Of a stretch of 64,000 nucleotides of DNA, positions 28,298-40,598 are shown piece after piece. The position numbers and the translations under genes are program-made. This DNA is from Sympetrum striolatum (Eukaryota > Arthropoda > Insecta > Odonata > Libellulidae): the NCBI GenBank assembly GCA_947579665.1, contig OX388350.1, forward strand, positions 1,488,001-1,552,000, written 5' to 3'. Positions within the stretch are counted from its first letter, which is position 1, and each line of letters starts with the position of its first letter. Under the pieces are notes generated by a model, which did no database searches, was not told the DNA's origin, and worked only from the letters and a program-made list of their open reading frames with translations.

Positions 28298-28603
28298 GAA
28301 TGACTTTGTACGTGAATTAAAAACGCACAATAGCTATTTTCGTGCCTGGGAGCAAGAAGTCGATTTTGGCGAAGCCGAGCCGTAAAATCGTCTGAGCCTA
28401 AATCGACCATTGTTTATAGGTGTGAACATAATTTTTTATATTGAAAGCTCTAAAGCTATGTCCACAGTTGTGCGCTTTCCTCTTCCCTTTCCCTTTCAAC
28501 TTGCCCTTCCTCTTTCCCTTTCAACATGCGTTGCGCATGCCTTTCGGGCATGCCTCATGAGGCATTCAATTTGTTGTCCACACTGCATCATCTACTGTGC
28601 GTC

Positions 28604-28857
28604 ATGGTGGATACAGAATCGGCAAGTGTGATAGCCATTTGTACAGGTGTGTTTTTAAAAAATGCACGTAAAAGAAAAAAGCAACGGGTCCTGTGGACAA
28701 AGCAGTTTAAAGAAGTCGAAATATTGGGCTACTCAGAGAACTTCAGCATGATGTAAACGTATTCCGGAATTTTACACGCTTGTCAAAGGAAAACTATTAC
28801 AAGTTGTTACGAATAATAGAACCAGTTATTTCAAAGAAAAATATAATAAAAAAATAG
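28604..28857 (+). pseudogene. Harbinger-type transposase N-terminal fragment, frameshifted
   Basis: A basic start (NARKRKKQRVLWTKQF) is followed, after a frameshift near 28720, by GLLRELQHDVNVFRNF, TRLSKENYYKLLRIIEP and VISKKN. This is the conserved opening of animal Harbinger transposases (LLRELR.ED...F.NFLRMS...F..LL..V.P.I.K.DT). The rest of the protein is missing. The segment ends just before the Penelope-like remnant. It is not continuous with the Harbinger piece at 23.3 kb, which overlaps a partly different region of the protein. Confidence 0.7.
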
Positions 28858-28941
28858 TTTCCGAGAAGCTATTCCAGCTGAAATGAAGCTATTGACATTG
28901 TTGAGGTTGAGGAGAGGGGTTTGAAAATGATATTAATTACT

Positions 28942-29027
28942 GAGAGAGCAATTAGGTTTAAACAAAGTATCGAATAATCTCTGTGAGAGAGCAATTAGGT
29001 GATACAAAGTATTGAACAATCTCTAAT
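28942..29027. repeat. 43-bp direct repeat, two copies
   Basis: GAGAGAGCAATTAGGT begins at 28942 and again at 28985. Both copies continue with ACAAAGTAT.GAA.AATCTCT. The pair lies just beyond the C-terminal end of the Penelope-like element and may be part of its tail. Confidence 0.75.
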
Positions 29028-30030
29028 TGTTCGAATGCATTTATCATTATCTTCAAAATATTTGTTTACGCTAAGGGATTTCACAGAGTGGGAATAAGAT
29101 GAAGCATTGATGAATACATTGAACTGTTCTTTAATGCGAACGTTAAAATTTAGGGAAGTACGACGGATGTAGAGAGATTTGCAAGTGTGGCAAATTAATT
29201 TACAGACGCCGGATTTATAAAAAGGTTCTACATTGTCTTTTTGAAGACATAAAAATTTCCTTAAGTTGTTTTTATTTCTAAAAACACTGGCACAGTATTG
29301 AATATTGTGAAGAGATTGGCAAGTTTGTGCGAAATATTACCTTTAAACTGATCGATAACACGTCGTGGGGAATCCATCTGACATCTGTGAGATTGGGATG
29401 CAAGAGGAATAAGTCGATTGTCGATGATGCGTCTTTCTATCCGTTGAAACATTATAATAACCATTTGCAACAGGTATTTCTTCAATAGTTTTAAGCTCGC
29501 GAAGAAAGTTTATCGTAGATAAAGAAAATATTAAATAATCTGAGGATAAGGCAGTGAAAAGCGGTTAGCTTATGTGAGTAGTGGTGATTGGAAGTAATGG
29601 GGATGGCACTGTTAGTATAAGTTGATTGTCTGTATAATAATATAATTATAAACATTGAATTCGAATTTTTGATTAACTAGACGTAGGGTGAGTTCAAGAA
29701 AGTTCAAAGTATTATTAGCTTCAATTTCATGGGAAAATGAAAAACTAGGATGGATAGAGATGAAGGAAGAGAGTTGTCGGTTTTTCCCACCCCAAAAACA
29801 AAAGATTTCATCAACGTACTGAAACCAGCATAAAATAAATTTTATCAAATGGGAATTTGAATAAAACAATTCCTCTTTTAGGAAGTCCATGACAATGTTA
29901 GCTAAAACAGGGCAAGACCATATTTTTGTTCATAAAAGCCACCTTGGAACTGAAAAAAAGACTTCTTTAAACACACATTCGCCAACGACAACAGGCTACT
30001 AGTTACTACTTCATCCGCATTGTTCCTTTT
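29028..30030 (-). pseudogene. Penelope-like element: reverse transcriptase plus GIY-YIG remnant
   Basis: On the minus strand, about 30000-29612 encodes QGGFYEQKYGLA, then VMDFLKEEL, then the palm motif FQYVDEIFCFW, then ANNTLNFLELTL. These are in the order seen in Penelope-like reverse transcriptases (FNG.FY.Q..G.AMG; YVDDIF..W; N..LNFLD). Further along, about 29235-29040 reads FYKSGVCKLICHTCKSLYI, the decayed GIY-YIG nuclease start (usually SG.YKL.C..C...YIG). GIY has become GVC and YIG has become YIR. Stops and shifts separate the parts. The element is 5'-truncated and inactive. Confidence 0.8.
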
Positions 30031-30879
30031 TAGTAACCCTGCCAAAACAAAAACAGACTCTACACAAGGAACTCTGGTAAATGAGTTATAAACATCGAAA
30101 GAGTTTTACATTGTTAGGAAATTTCAAGTCTTTTCACTTTTACGTGCAAATTCCACTGAGTTTTTCACACAATGGCAAAAAGTCTGATAAATTAGCAATT
30201 AAATTCAGTGGCCAGCTTATGACACGGGGAAGAAATGTTTGAAACCACTGGGAGGATAAGGATGTCTTCCTTATGTATTTTTGGAAGTCCATAAAGGCAC
30301 GGGGGTAAAGGGTTGGATTCAGAGAGATGAAGTTTCTCAGTCTTCAATAATCATCGATTTGAACAGAGCTTCTTTAATGTTGAAGTAGATATTTTTTATA
30401 CTATAGCACAAGAAAAAATTGGAAATATCTTAATGTACAAAAATGGAACCAAGGAATTTCTTTCATACCATTCGGTCTACTTTATTCAACTATCGAAGAG
30501 CTATAAATGGTAAAAATATCATACAAATATTTTTACAAAATTTTATTAATAGAAAAGAGATGGAAGAATAATTAATTAGACGTTGCAGGGAGTGACGCAA
30601 TTTCAAGCAAAATCTCAGCCGAGAAAAGGCTGTGAAAGATGAGGATTAATGGATAATAATCAGATATAGACATAAGAAGCTGAAAAGGGCCGAACTGTAA
30701 CTCGGATCATTAACTATTTAAAGCAAGAGTAAGGGAGAGAATAATTAAATCAGAAAAAGGTCCAGATATAGTTAAGAGAATATGGGACACAAATTAGCTA
30801 AATGAAGACTAGGAAGTCACGAAGCAAAACCGAAAAGGATTAGCTAGTAAAATGCAAACCAACAGCCGATGATAAAACT
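30031..30879 (+). other. Intron 2, no gene seen
   Basis: Between the Penelope-like and LINE remnants. It may include decayed 5' parts of either, but I could not read any. Confidence 0.4.
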
Positions 30880-32752
30880 TATAAAATAACCATAGAAAAA
30901 GAATAGGAAAAATAGGGAAAGCAATCAAAGAAGCTGTGGAAGAAACTATTGGAAGAAACAAGGGAATAATACATGCTGATTGGTTTAACAACGAGTGTGC
31001 CCAAATTATACAGGAGAAGAATAAAGCTAGAGAAAGCATGATAAGGAAAGAAACCAGAACAAATACTGAAAGATACCAAAAAATGAAGAAGGAAGCAAAT
31101 AGGATATGCAAGAAAAAAGGAGAAAATGGAGAAGAGCTAGAGAATTTAGAAGAATACAGCATACAGAATAAACAGAGATAGTTTTACTAAGTTTTAGAAA
31201 AGGTGAAAAGAGGATACCAACCAAGAATGGAAGGATTTAAAAATATGGAGGGAAATGTAGTCCAAGAAGAGAATAAAGTTCTGGAAAGATTGGTAGAACA
31301 TTTCAAAGAACTTCTCTGTACAGAAGATAAGGAGAGAGTAACAACTGAGGAAAATGACAGGCTAAGGAAATATATCAAACTTGCTCAGAATCAAACCCAC
31401 TAGACAGGAAATTGCACAATGCATACAAAAGTTAAAAAATAATAAAGCTCCAGGGAAGAAAATATTGCAGCAGTGCTAGTAAAATAAGGAGGAGATATAA
31501 TGAGTGATGCTATACATAAACTTAGTTGTATAATATAGGAAGCAGAAAAATGCCAGAAGGATAGAGCATGGGAATCCTAAGCCCAATATATAGAAAGGGA
31601 AATAAACTGGTTCTCGAGAAATATCGATGGAAAATACTGTTAAATATAGTATATGAAATCATCATAAAAGAAAGGCTGAAAGTAGTAACTGAGAGGATAA
31701 TTGGAGATTCTCTGTGTGGGAGTAGATCCAATGGAAGTACAATAGACCAACTGTTTGTTATCAGACAAATTTTAGATAAATGCTATGATGATAATGTTTA
31801 ACTGCATATGCTATTGTAGATTTTATACAAGCATTTGATTGCATAAACAGGATCAAACTCTGAGAAGCAATGGAGGACATGGAAATTCCATCCAAAATAA
31901 TTCTATTGATTCAAAAGGCATTGAAGAAGAGCATGGCTAAAGTAAACATACTTAATAAACTGAATTTGAATTCAGCACTGGAATAAAGCAAGGATATTCT
32001 AGGATTACACAAATCTGAAGAAAAAACAGATCAAAGAGGAAAAATATTTAACAAATAAATAGAAAGAAGCAAGCAAAATGGGATTGATAGTTAATACCAG
32101 TAAACCTAAATATATGCTTATGAACTTATCTGGCAAACCTAGAGTCACCCAGGATTTGGAGATAGAACAGATAAAATTTGATAGTATGGGAGAGTTTAAA
32201 TATCTAGAATATATAACTTACAAAAAAGCATAATATGAATAAATGAAAGAATACAAGCAAGGAATAAAACTTACTTTGCAAATATGAAGATACTCAAGAG
32301 AAAGTTAATAAACAGAAACACTTAAATACAAATATATAAACCAATTACCAGACCAGTGGTAACCTATGGAGCATAAAAATTGACACTAACAATCACACAA
32401 GAGTATGGCCCTGGTAAGATTTGAAAGCGATTGCAGAGAATATTCCGACCTGTTATTGAGAATGGATTATGGCAAAGGAGATCCAAAGAGGAGTTAAAGA
32501 CAATAATGAATTGGGAAAGATGTAGTTAAGTTCACAAAATCTTTGAGAATATAATGTTTGGACCATGTGGGAAGGATGCTTGAAACAGCAATGCTCAATA
32601 AGGTGATAGAAGAGAGACTGATGCCGCTAGATGGAGAGGAAGGTCCAGATTGAGATGTCTGATTCATAAAGGACATGAAGAAGATGAAAGTGAGAAGACA
32701 GAGAGGTGGAGGCTGATCGGGGTGGAAGCTCACATAGGGTTGTAGCTCCAAA
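30880..32752 (+). pseudogene. LINE (non-LTR retrotransposon) remnant
   Basis: The frames in order read HADWFNNECAQIIQEKNKAR (linker before the RT), then LVEHFKELLCTED (the typical HF..LL segment), then a RT start (GILSPIYRKGNK, with the Y/W...I.PIYKKGDK pattern), then SLCGSRSNGSTIDQLFVIRQ (the Q.GFR.GR.T.D.IF..RQ motif, with Gly-Phe-Arg decayed to Gly-Ser-Arg). After about 31990 the palm FADD block is missing, and the thumb/C-terminal part (about 32060-32740) follows. Many stops show that it is dead. Confidence 0.8.
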
Positions 32753-35334
32753 GAGAGAGTTTGTCTATAAATTGAGACTTAAGGACAATTTTTAAGTGAC
32801 TTCTTATAGGTTTGGAACAAAAAATATTAAATGTTATCACACTTTCAATGCCTTGTATAATATTTTGTATCTATATATAGTTTAAATCAGTCTATATAAT
32901 ATTAACATAAGTATACCAAACAACAATTGAAAACCAGGAACTAACAGATGAGCCAAGAATGGCTAACGTGGACCTTATCCTGTTTTCCCTGACTTTTCTT
33001 GTAAATATAAATTTATTCTTTTTTTTCATATTACTTTATTTGCCAATAACTCTTTTTTTACCAATTCACGTTTTATTTAAGATTCTTTGTACAATAACTA
33101 TACCTTGTATTAAGAGTAAGATAGTTAAATAATATACTGTACCAAAAATAGCACTTTGAATTTAGTGTTTCAAGTCAAAATAAAATCTACTTACATTATA
33201 GTCCTCTTTCATATCAACGAAAATTAAATGTATTTTAAAATCGTTATTTAAATAATACTGCTTACCGGAAATAATAGTTTACATCAAAATTTTCTAAAAT
33301 CAAAAGTTTATTTCAATTTTTTTTAACAATCAAGAAAATAGAAAGAAAACGATTTAAGTAGTCGTGATAGTAATCAAAATAAAACCTATTTTATTACAAC
33401 CATATTTTATTTAAAAGAACAAAAAGATATATTTAAAAATCTTGTTTTAAATTATACCGCTCACCAGAGTTAATGGTTTAAATCAAAGCTTCCTAATTAA
33501 ATATCAAGTAAATAGCCGAAAAACGACTTTCGTAGTGCTGTCAAATTAAAGTCTACTTTCATTATAATCAACTTTAATTAAAAAAAACAAACGGATGTAT
33601 TTAAAAATCTTATTTTTAATAATAATGCTTTCTGGATGCAATGTTTTAGTTACATAGTGTGGATATATATAATCAAAAGAATAGCAGTTTGACTCCATCG
33701 TAGCCACATTTATTTAAACAACTACTATGCTGAAATTAAAATTAATAGCTAACAGTCGTTTCTCTAAAAAAAACTATACAACAGGTATGCGTAATTTAAG
33801 TTCAGATTTTTCAGCAGAAAATACTCTTCGATTCTAAAGAATTACTTTTTTACAGGAGCCATCATGTGATTAGATAAAATCTGCATATCGTCATTATATC
33901 AGATAATGCATTACTTCATTTAAGGTCTTTTGTTTTAATAACATTGTGATTCAATAAAAAGCGAATTACTGGAACGTGAGAACTTCCGTATTTTGCGGTG
34001 AGAAATATAATCAGTCACTTGATATATTTACAGTAAAATATAGCGATTCGTTTAAAAAATACGGCAAGAAGTACCTCGCATAGAAGCAATTGATAGTATT
34101 TTCTTACCTCTTTAGATTTCCTCAAATAAAGCTTTTAAATAACAAATCACAGCACTCCTTACAATACTTTATTTTGAGCGAAAACATTACAACATATCTG
34201 ATGACCACCGGTGACGAAAAAAACAATTTGCCGAGTAATTGCTCAACCTCACTGTATCCATTTTCGCTCACAAAAGCAACACCTCTTAACACGTATATTC
34301 TTTCGCCTAACATTCTCCGATAACTGAGTGGATTAAGTGTACTTTGAAAATTAATGATATTTTATAAATAAGCACTGCAGTCACAATTCCACAATATTTC
34401 TTAGGGCAATTGCGCGACACTCGATTCATTTTCCGCAGCACTTCCTAAACCGATTAAAATCCTTGCATGTTCAGCAAGAAAAACTGTAAGTACAATTTCT
34501 TGGTGATAGAGCACGAAACACACTTGCACTTTGCCAATATAGGTAAGTCCTCTGAAAGATACGTTTTCGTTGTGAACAACTCTATTGCACGTGAAGAACT
34601 GAAAATGAAGGCCAAAAACATGACTACACGCAAAGCATTTCTATATTTCTTGTTTGCGAAATCCACCCTCCAAGTCACCCCTTATCTTCTACCCATAGGG
34701 ATAGAATAGCCACCAGAAAAGCAGGCTGAAACATTCTGTCTAATTGCGCAATGGAATATTCTTATCGGTGGTCAGGTCCCTCGAACTAATCAAGTGGAAA
34801 GTGAGCTCAAACGACTCATCCCTTTTCGAGACAAAACTATTTAATGGTGTATAATTAAGATTGTCAAATCTTTATATCGATTGCGCTTCAAATTCTTAGA
34901 GATATTAATCGTTGCAGAAGTCTTTCGGCTTCACTAATTAAATTACAATGATGCGTGATGCGGTTTACACCGTCTTTAGAGTGAAATTATGCCTTTGCGT
35001 TTTATGTAGCAATAGGAAGTTACGCATTTAATTTTCTGTCTCAGCAGAGATTGGATTATCCTGAGTTATGATGGAATAAATGTAATATTTGAGCCACAAA
35101 AGTTGCACTATAAGTCACTTGCACGAAAATTAAATTATACTTTTGCTCTATGAGTTTAGAAAGATCATAACCAAAATATTTATTTTCTGGGAGAAGAAAA
35201 ACGGATATACTCTCTCACTTAAAAATATTGAAAATTAAGATTGATGCTTTCTTTTGCAATAAAAACTGTTCAAGTGAAAATACATTTCTTTCAATCAATT
35301 CTACACAGAGATGAATATGAAGATATAATATTGA
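32753..35334 (+). other. Intron 2, very AT-rich, no gene seen
   Basis: Several TTTAAATC/ATTATA blocks recur between 33150 and 33700 (for example AAAATCTTRTTTTAAATWATA near 33440 and 33610), which hints at an old AT-rich repeat. Frames at 34090-34323 and 34467-34709 have no recognisable domain. Confidence 0.4.
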
Positions 35335-35400
35335 GGTTGTACAAGAAGTGAAAAATAGTGTCTTGGCTGGGGCTCGAAAGGAGATTCTCACTGAGGCAAC
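35335..35400 (-). mobile_element. SINE fragment (same 3' body as 38.97, 59.4 and 59.5 kb)
   Basis: GTTGTACAAGAAGTGAAAAA, then TAGTG.CTTGGCTGGG.CTCGA, is the inverse of the SINE body CCCAGCCAAGTCACTATTTT followed by CACTT. The head beyond the B box is decayed. Confidence 0.65.
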
Positions 35401-36433
35401 CGAAACACAAATCGATATGTAGAGTTTTCCCCTCCAGATATAATATTTCCACTTAAATGTGGAACAGAATAGCCGATATTTCAATAGCCTTACTAGCAGT
35501 ATTTGTAAAAGAGTATACTTTTTATACTCGAATATAAGCCGAACTCATTATAAGCTGAGGTACCTAATTTTATTCCAAAAAACTGGGAAAAGTAACCGAG
35601 TCGAATAAAAGCCTAGGGTGGGAAATGCAGCAGGTACTGGTACACAGTGAAAAGAAGTAGCTATGAAATTACAGTAATTGAGGCATCGGTAGTTTAGTAA
35701 GAGAGAATTGACAAGGAATTGTTGAATGAGCAAGTGAGGAATTTTCCAGCCAATTTACGACAAAGACGCTTCTTTGCCACGGGAGAACTGATAAGGGGAT
35801 CCCTCCCTCGAGTTTAAGAAGAGGGGCCTTGTACTCAGCATAAAAAGTGTGCAGAAAAACTCAGCTTTTGCATGAGTATATAATTGTATCCACTGTTAAA
35901 TTTATTTACATGTATATATAACCATAGGGCACTAAATACGTTTTTACGCAATGTAAGTTTATCGCTCTTAAGGTATTCGATTTAAAATGAATTTAATACA
36001 GCAATGATCTGCTTTGGTGGGGTCACACTTTATGGCGGAAATGTCATTTATTGATATTTATTATTATGTATTTATAAACAAAATTTTGTATTTGTTTTAT
36101 TTATTTTATAACATATGTGTTTGTTTTTGTGGACCTGAAAATGATCGTAGTTTTATTCCAATGAAACTTGTGGAGAAGAGAATACCATTTTATTTCATTC
36201 GTAATGAATTTACTCAATATCAATACGGCCTCAGTCGATTTTATTTAAAAACTAAATAAACTGATATCGAAATCACTGGAAAGATGCACAGGTCCAGGAA
36301 AATCCAACTGGTTGGATTTACGTGCGCTGAGGCATGCGTCATGAAAAAGAGGTCCGGTCAACTTGCAAGAGGCATGCAATAGTGCATGCCTCTGTTGAAT
36401 AGAAAGTTCATGCATGTGTGCATGTGCTGTTGT
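35401..36433 (+). other. Intron 2, no gene seen
   Basis: Repeated GCATGC motifs (GAGGCATGCAATAGTGCATG near 36370) form a small palindrome. A similar GCATGCC palindrome is at about 28530-28560, so the two may be the ends of one DNA transposon, but I could not show it. Confidence 0.35.
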
Positions 36434-36743
36434 AGATTCCTCACTTACGTCAATGTCACAACGCATCGCAGCATATGAAGTCGTTTGTGAAAGATTTGGT
36501 TTTTTGAGTAAGCTTCCGACTATAACACCTGAAGAGTTGGATTCCGCAGCGAGAAATCTCATCGAACTCTATCCAGAAGATTTAGAATCAACTCTATCTC
36601 CCGAATTGCTTCAACTTGCCAAGTTATCAGAGTTGTATAAACAGCTTGAAGAAGTATCAATTGAGGCATTTCTCTACCGCATAATCATAGAGAATGATTT
36701 ACGCTCAACCTTTGTTAGGCTGAAAAGCTCGTTTTATCAATAA
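36434..36743 (+). pseudogene. hAT transposase, ZMYM1-like, C-terminal fragment
   Basis: From about 36434 the frame reads SSLTSMSQRIAAYEVVCERF, then ARNLIELYPEDL, LSPELLQLAK, IEAFLYRIIIENDL and a stop. ZMYM1-like hAT proteins have this region (L..R...Y.....F.FL; YP.DL...L..E..QF; LIIEN.L...FPN) before the end of the dimerisation domain. The frame is still open over about 100 codons. It may belong to the same original element as 27243-28297, now separated by about 8 kb of other insertions and lacking its middle. Confidence 0.7.
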
Positions 36744-37140
36744 ATGCATGATGAATATATCAGCTTGTATTCTTACTTCTTCCCAAGATTTTTTCTTGAG
36801 TTAAGTTATATTTAAAAATTTCTGTTTCTCGTCTTCTTCATCGAAACTGAATTCTTTTGATTCCCCCAATTCTCAACATCGCAAAGTCTGTAAATGGATC
36901 GATTTACGTTGCAGAGAATTTACTGAGTTGAATCTGAAAATTTTAATCTACGAACCAATATTTTGTATGCTAGGATATAAGTTTCTCTTTGATTCCATAT
37001 CTTTTTTGAAGTTTTAATTGACATTTTTATTGGTATTGACAGCACGTGATTCTGTTTTGATTTGGTTCAACTTACCATGTAATTAACAATCATTTCCATA
37101 AAATCTCGAGCATCAAAACATTAGACATTTATATTCCTTT

Positions 37141-38859
37141 CACACTACTCTGCGCTTTGATTCCCACCGAGATGGTTATGGTGGATTGATTGATCCACTG
37201 GAAGAGCTTTTTTGGCCATCTATTATCATACATCTGTTAGAGGTGCTCACGTCAGCCTCTTTGTTTCTATTGCCTCTATAATATTCCCTTCTACCTGCAT
37301 AATTTCTCTAATTCGATCATTTCTTACGTGGTCCAACCTAGAGATATGGCAACTTCTTCGCCAATAGTCAATCTCCAGGGGCATCAGCTTTCCTTTAACC
37401 TTCTTGGTCACTTCCCATACCTCTGCCCCATATGTACTAATGCTTTCGACAATAGTTTTGTAAATAGTAGTTTTAGTTTTTTTTTGAGATTTATTTTATC
37501 ACTCCACAGAGTTGGGTTTAGGAGACGAATTGCCCGTTTTCCTTGCCCTATTTTATTGGCTATGTCTTGAGTACTTCCACCTTTAGCAGTTAAGGTAACC
37601 CCTAAGTATTTAAAGAGGTTCGTATTCCGTATTTTGTAGTCTCCAACATCCAAGTCATCCTGTTCATCGTCACCAACTACCATATATTCTGTTTTATCTT
37701 TGTTTATTGTTAGTCCCCACTTTAAATACTCTTCTTCTAACTTCTGGAACATATAACTCACATCGTCTCTATCTCCAGCCACAATGACCTGATCATCTGC
37801 AAACAATAAGGTATATACAGTATCTTTTCCAATGGGAATTCCCATATTTCCACATTTCTTTTTCCAGTTCTTGAACACTTCTTCCAAATAAATTTTAAAT
37901 CATGTTGGAGCTAAAGTACAGCCCTGTCTCAAGCCCTTGCTCACTAGAAAATCTATTGAAACTTTCCTACCCACCTTAACTGCACTGCTACATCCACAGT
38001 AGTGTTTTTCCACTGCTTTAACATATACTTCCTCTACACCATTTTTTTTCATGGTTCCCCATAATTTGCTTAATGGTACAGTGTTTTAAGCCTTCTGTAA
38101 ATCTACGAATATTAAATGGACAGGTCGTCCCCTTTTGAGTCTCTTTTCTGTCAATTGTCTTAATGTGAAGACACCGTCAATGCAAGATCGACCTGTTCGG
38201 AACCCGTTTTGTTCCTCTGATTCCTTTACTTGGTTTTCAATTTTTATCTTCAGAACTTTTCCGTATAGCCTTGCTATGGTACAGATGACACTGATTCCTC
38301 TATAGTTTTTACAATCACGCTTGTTTCCTTTTTTATATATTGAAGTTATGATAGCCTTTTTCCATTCATCGGGTGGATCAGCACCTCTCAAGCACTTACT
38401 AAATATTGTGGACAATATCTTTAGTATCTATTCTGGAGCAGACTTTACTAATTCCACATATATGTATCCTAGGGCGGGGGCTTTACCATTTTTCATTTGT
38501 TTTAAGGCTTTTTTTATATCTTCTGGTGTTATTTCCTGGTCTTGTTTTAAATTCATTAGTTTTCCTTCTGGTGTATCGCATTTGCTTCCATCACTCCTCT
38601 CCTTTTCCTTCTTTATGAATTGGGTTCTATCTTCTGTTAATAAACTTTGGTAGTACTTCTTCCAATCATCCACACTAATCAAGTTAATACCTGCTGTATC
38701 TTTGTTTTGCGTTCTTAATCCTTTAAGTATTTTCCAGGCTTTGTTTGTCCTTGTGTTTCCAGTACACTTATCCACTTCATCACACAATATATTTTGAAAT
38801 ACCAGCCATAAATTTAAAATAGTAGGGCTGCCTGGTGTCAAACGTAGAACCTTTTGCAA
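37141..38859 (-). pseudogene. LINE (non-LTR retrotransposon) remnant, minus strand
   Basis: Reading 38859 to 37141: an open linker (KKALKQMKNGKAPALGYIYV, the K.GKAPG.D.I..E.LK motif with Gly-Asp decayed), then the RT start (PPDEWKKAIITSIYKKGNK, YRGISVICTIARLYGKVL, EEQNGFRTGRSCIDGVFTL, VHLIFVDLQKA), then the palm LLFADDQVIVA near 37800 and KYLGVTLTAKG. The last part from 37408 down gives RLDHVRNDRIREIM-type C-terminal sequence. Three frames are used, so it is dead. The F-A-D-D catalytic pair is intact. Endonuclease sequence was not seen, so the copy is 5'-truncated. Confidence 0.85.
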
Positions 38860-38959
38860 AATGTGAATACATATACACTTCAGTGTTTAGGTTTACTCCA
38901 GCATTTTTTTATTGAAATTATGTATTATATTGTCAACTAACACACATTAAAAATGATGG

Positions 38960-39125
38960 AAATGAGACCTGGGTTTGAGTCCCAGCCAAGTCACTATTTT
39001 TCACTTCTTGTATAACACATAATGTAGTGCACTTGTATACCAAGTAAATAAACAATTTTCCAGCAAAATGCAAGTATAATTTAGCTGAGGGAATAGAGTG
39101 ATGAAGCTGAGAAAAGACCACCTCT
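38960..39125 (+). mobile_element. SINE, 5'-truncated copy
   Basis: GACCTGGGTTTGAGTCCCAG (T-arm/B box) is followed by CCAAGTCACTATTTTTCACT, as in the copies near 59.5 kb. A body of about 100 bp follows. The A-box half of the tRNA head is absent. Confidence 0.7.
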
Positions 39126-39561
39126 AATTTGTTACCTCTTATGATAAATTATGTGTAAGTTAACTTATATATATATATGAGATATCGCAGGTTTTCTACT
39201 AAGCAACAGGACTATGGAAATAATACCATCTTTCTTTTGTTTTTGTTCTTTTGGAATTATTTATAACCTAATCCTGAATAACACATGTTGAAAGGCAGGT
39301 TACTGCGTGTCTACGTAAATATAGAATAACATCTCCAATTTTTTTCAGTTCTCCTATTCATTGCCCTGACTTGAAGCCCAATGTACTATACTAATAAAAT
39401 GGACTAGTTATTCTTAGATTATTGACATAGAATAAGGAGTATGTTATTTTCATCATCATGGGTAGTCTGCTTGCACAGGTCCTACGTATTGTTTCTACAA
39501 TTTTCCGTATCATCTGCTCTTCCCTTCATCCCGTTGCACAGTTTTTCATTCTTTAAGCAGT

Positions 39562-40320
39562 CTATGATCTTCTCCTTCCTCTCTTCACTTGTCCCTCCAC
39601 TGTACCTTTCAGCATATCCTTAAGTAAGCAGTTCCTTCTTATTGCATGTCCTATCCAATTCTTCTTCCTTTGGATCATCAAATCGATCAATCTTCTTTTT
39701 ACATTTACTCTCCTCAGTACATCTTCATTCCTAACTTTGTCCATCCACTTGATGTTTTACATTCTTTTCCAAACCCACATTTTGAACGCCTCTATTCTAT
39801 TTCTCTCTTTCTTCTTTAGGGTCACTCCACAAAAAACATTTAATCATTATTTTCCTCAATTCGACATTGATGTTACTGCTTAGAACCTTTCTCTTTTTTC
39901 TGAATGCTTCCTTTGCCATTCCTAATTTTATCCTGACTTCTTTCTCGTTTCTCCAATCCTTCATCACCTCCACACCTAGATATTTATATCTTTCTCTTGT
40001 TCTAATTGCACATCATTTACATACACATCCATCACCTCATCCTCACCCACTTTCATAACTTTGGTCTTCTTTTGATTTATTCTGAGGCTGTTGTCTTCAG
40101 CCACATCCTCAAGCTGTTTCAACATTCCCTTAATTTTCTCAGAGCTTTCTGCAATTAAAAGCACACCATCAGCAAACCTTATGCTTACACTTTTCATTCT
40201 CCAATGCTTACTCCTTTGTCTCTTTCCCAGCATTCCATGGCCATAAATTCTGCATAGATATTGAAAAGGGTTGGTGACAAACAGCAACCATGTCTCACTC
40301 CTTGTCCTAAGTCCAACCAC
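39562..40320 (-). pseudogene. Second minus-strand LINE remnant
   Basis: Reading from 40320 down: SVSIRFADGVLLIAESSEKI (palm motif, second Asp changed to Gly), then LKQLEDVAEDNSLRINQKKT (the L...G L.IN..KTK motif), then at 39744-39562 a C-terminal part with VNVKRRLIDLMIQRKKNWIG and GQVKRGRRRS. It differs in sequence from the LINE at 37.1-38.9 kb. Intermediate frames are broken. A SINE has inserted close to its upstream side. Confidence 0.8.
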
Positions 40321-40340
40321 TTTGTTTTCATATCCCCTAT

Positions 40341-40590
40341 CCTACAGGCCGTGGTGGCGGAGTGGTTAGCGTGCTAGCGCGTTAACGCTCCAGCCTCACA
40401 GTCCCGGGTTCGAATCCCAGCTAATCGGATTTTTCCGGTTAGGGAATGGTTGTTTGTGTATGTTGTGTGTTTCTTGTGTTTATTAATACTGCAAAAAAAT
40501 AAAGATAAAATATAATGGGGGTTAATTGGTAGAGTAGCCTTAAAAGGCTAAAATTCGCCCACAAAAAAAGACGGCATTATTATTATTATT
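40341..40590 (+). mobile_element. tRNA-derived SINE with long variable arm-like head
   Basis: A head with an A-box region (GGCGGAGTGGTTAGCGTGCT) and B box (GGGTTCGAATCCC) is followed by a body of about 140 bp and a TTA repeat tail. Flanking TATCCCCTAT (40331-40340) and TATCCCTAT (40590-40598) look like a target duplication. The GGAGTGGTTA start and the long stretch before the B box suggest descent from a class II (Leu/Ser-type) tRNA. The head is not a working tRNA, as no acceptor pairing exists. It is a different SINE type from those at 10 kb and 59 kb. Confidence 0.8.
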
Positions 40591-40598
40591 ATCCCTAT

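Noticed and set aside
40347..40430. tRNA-Leu/Ser-like gene
   Set aside because: A and B boxes are present but there is no acceptor stem pairing, and a SINE body and tail follow.
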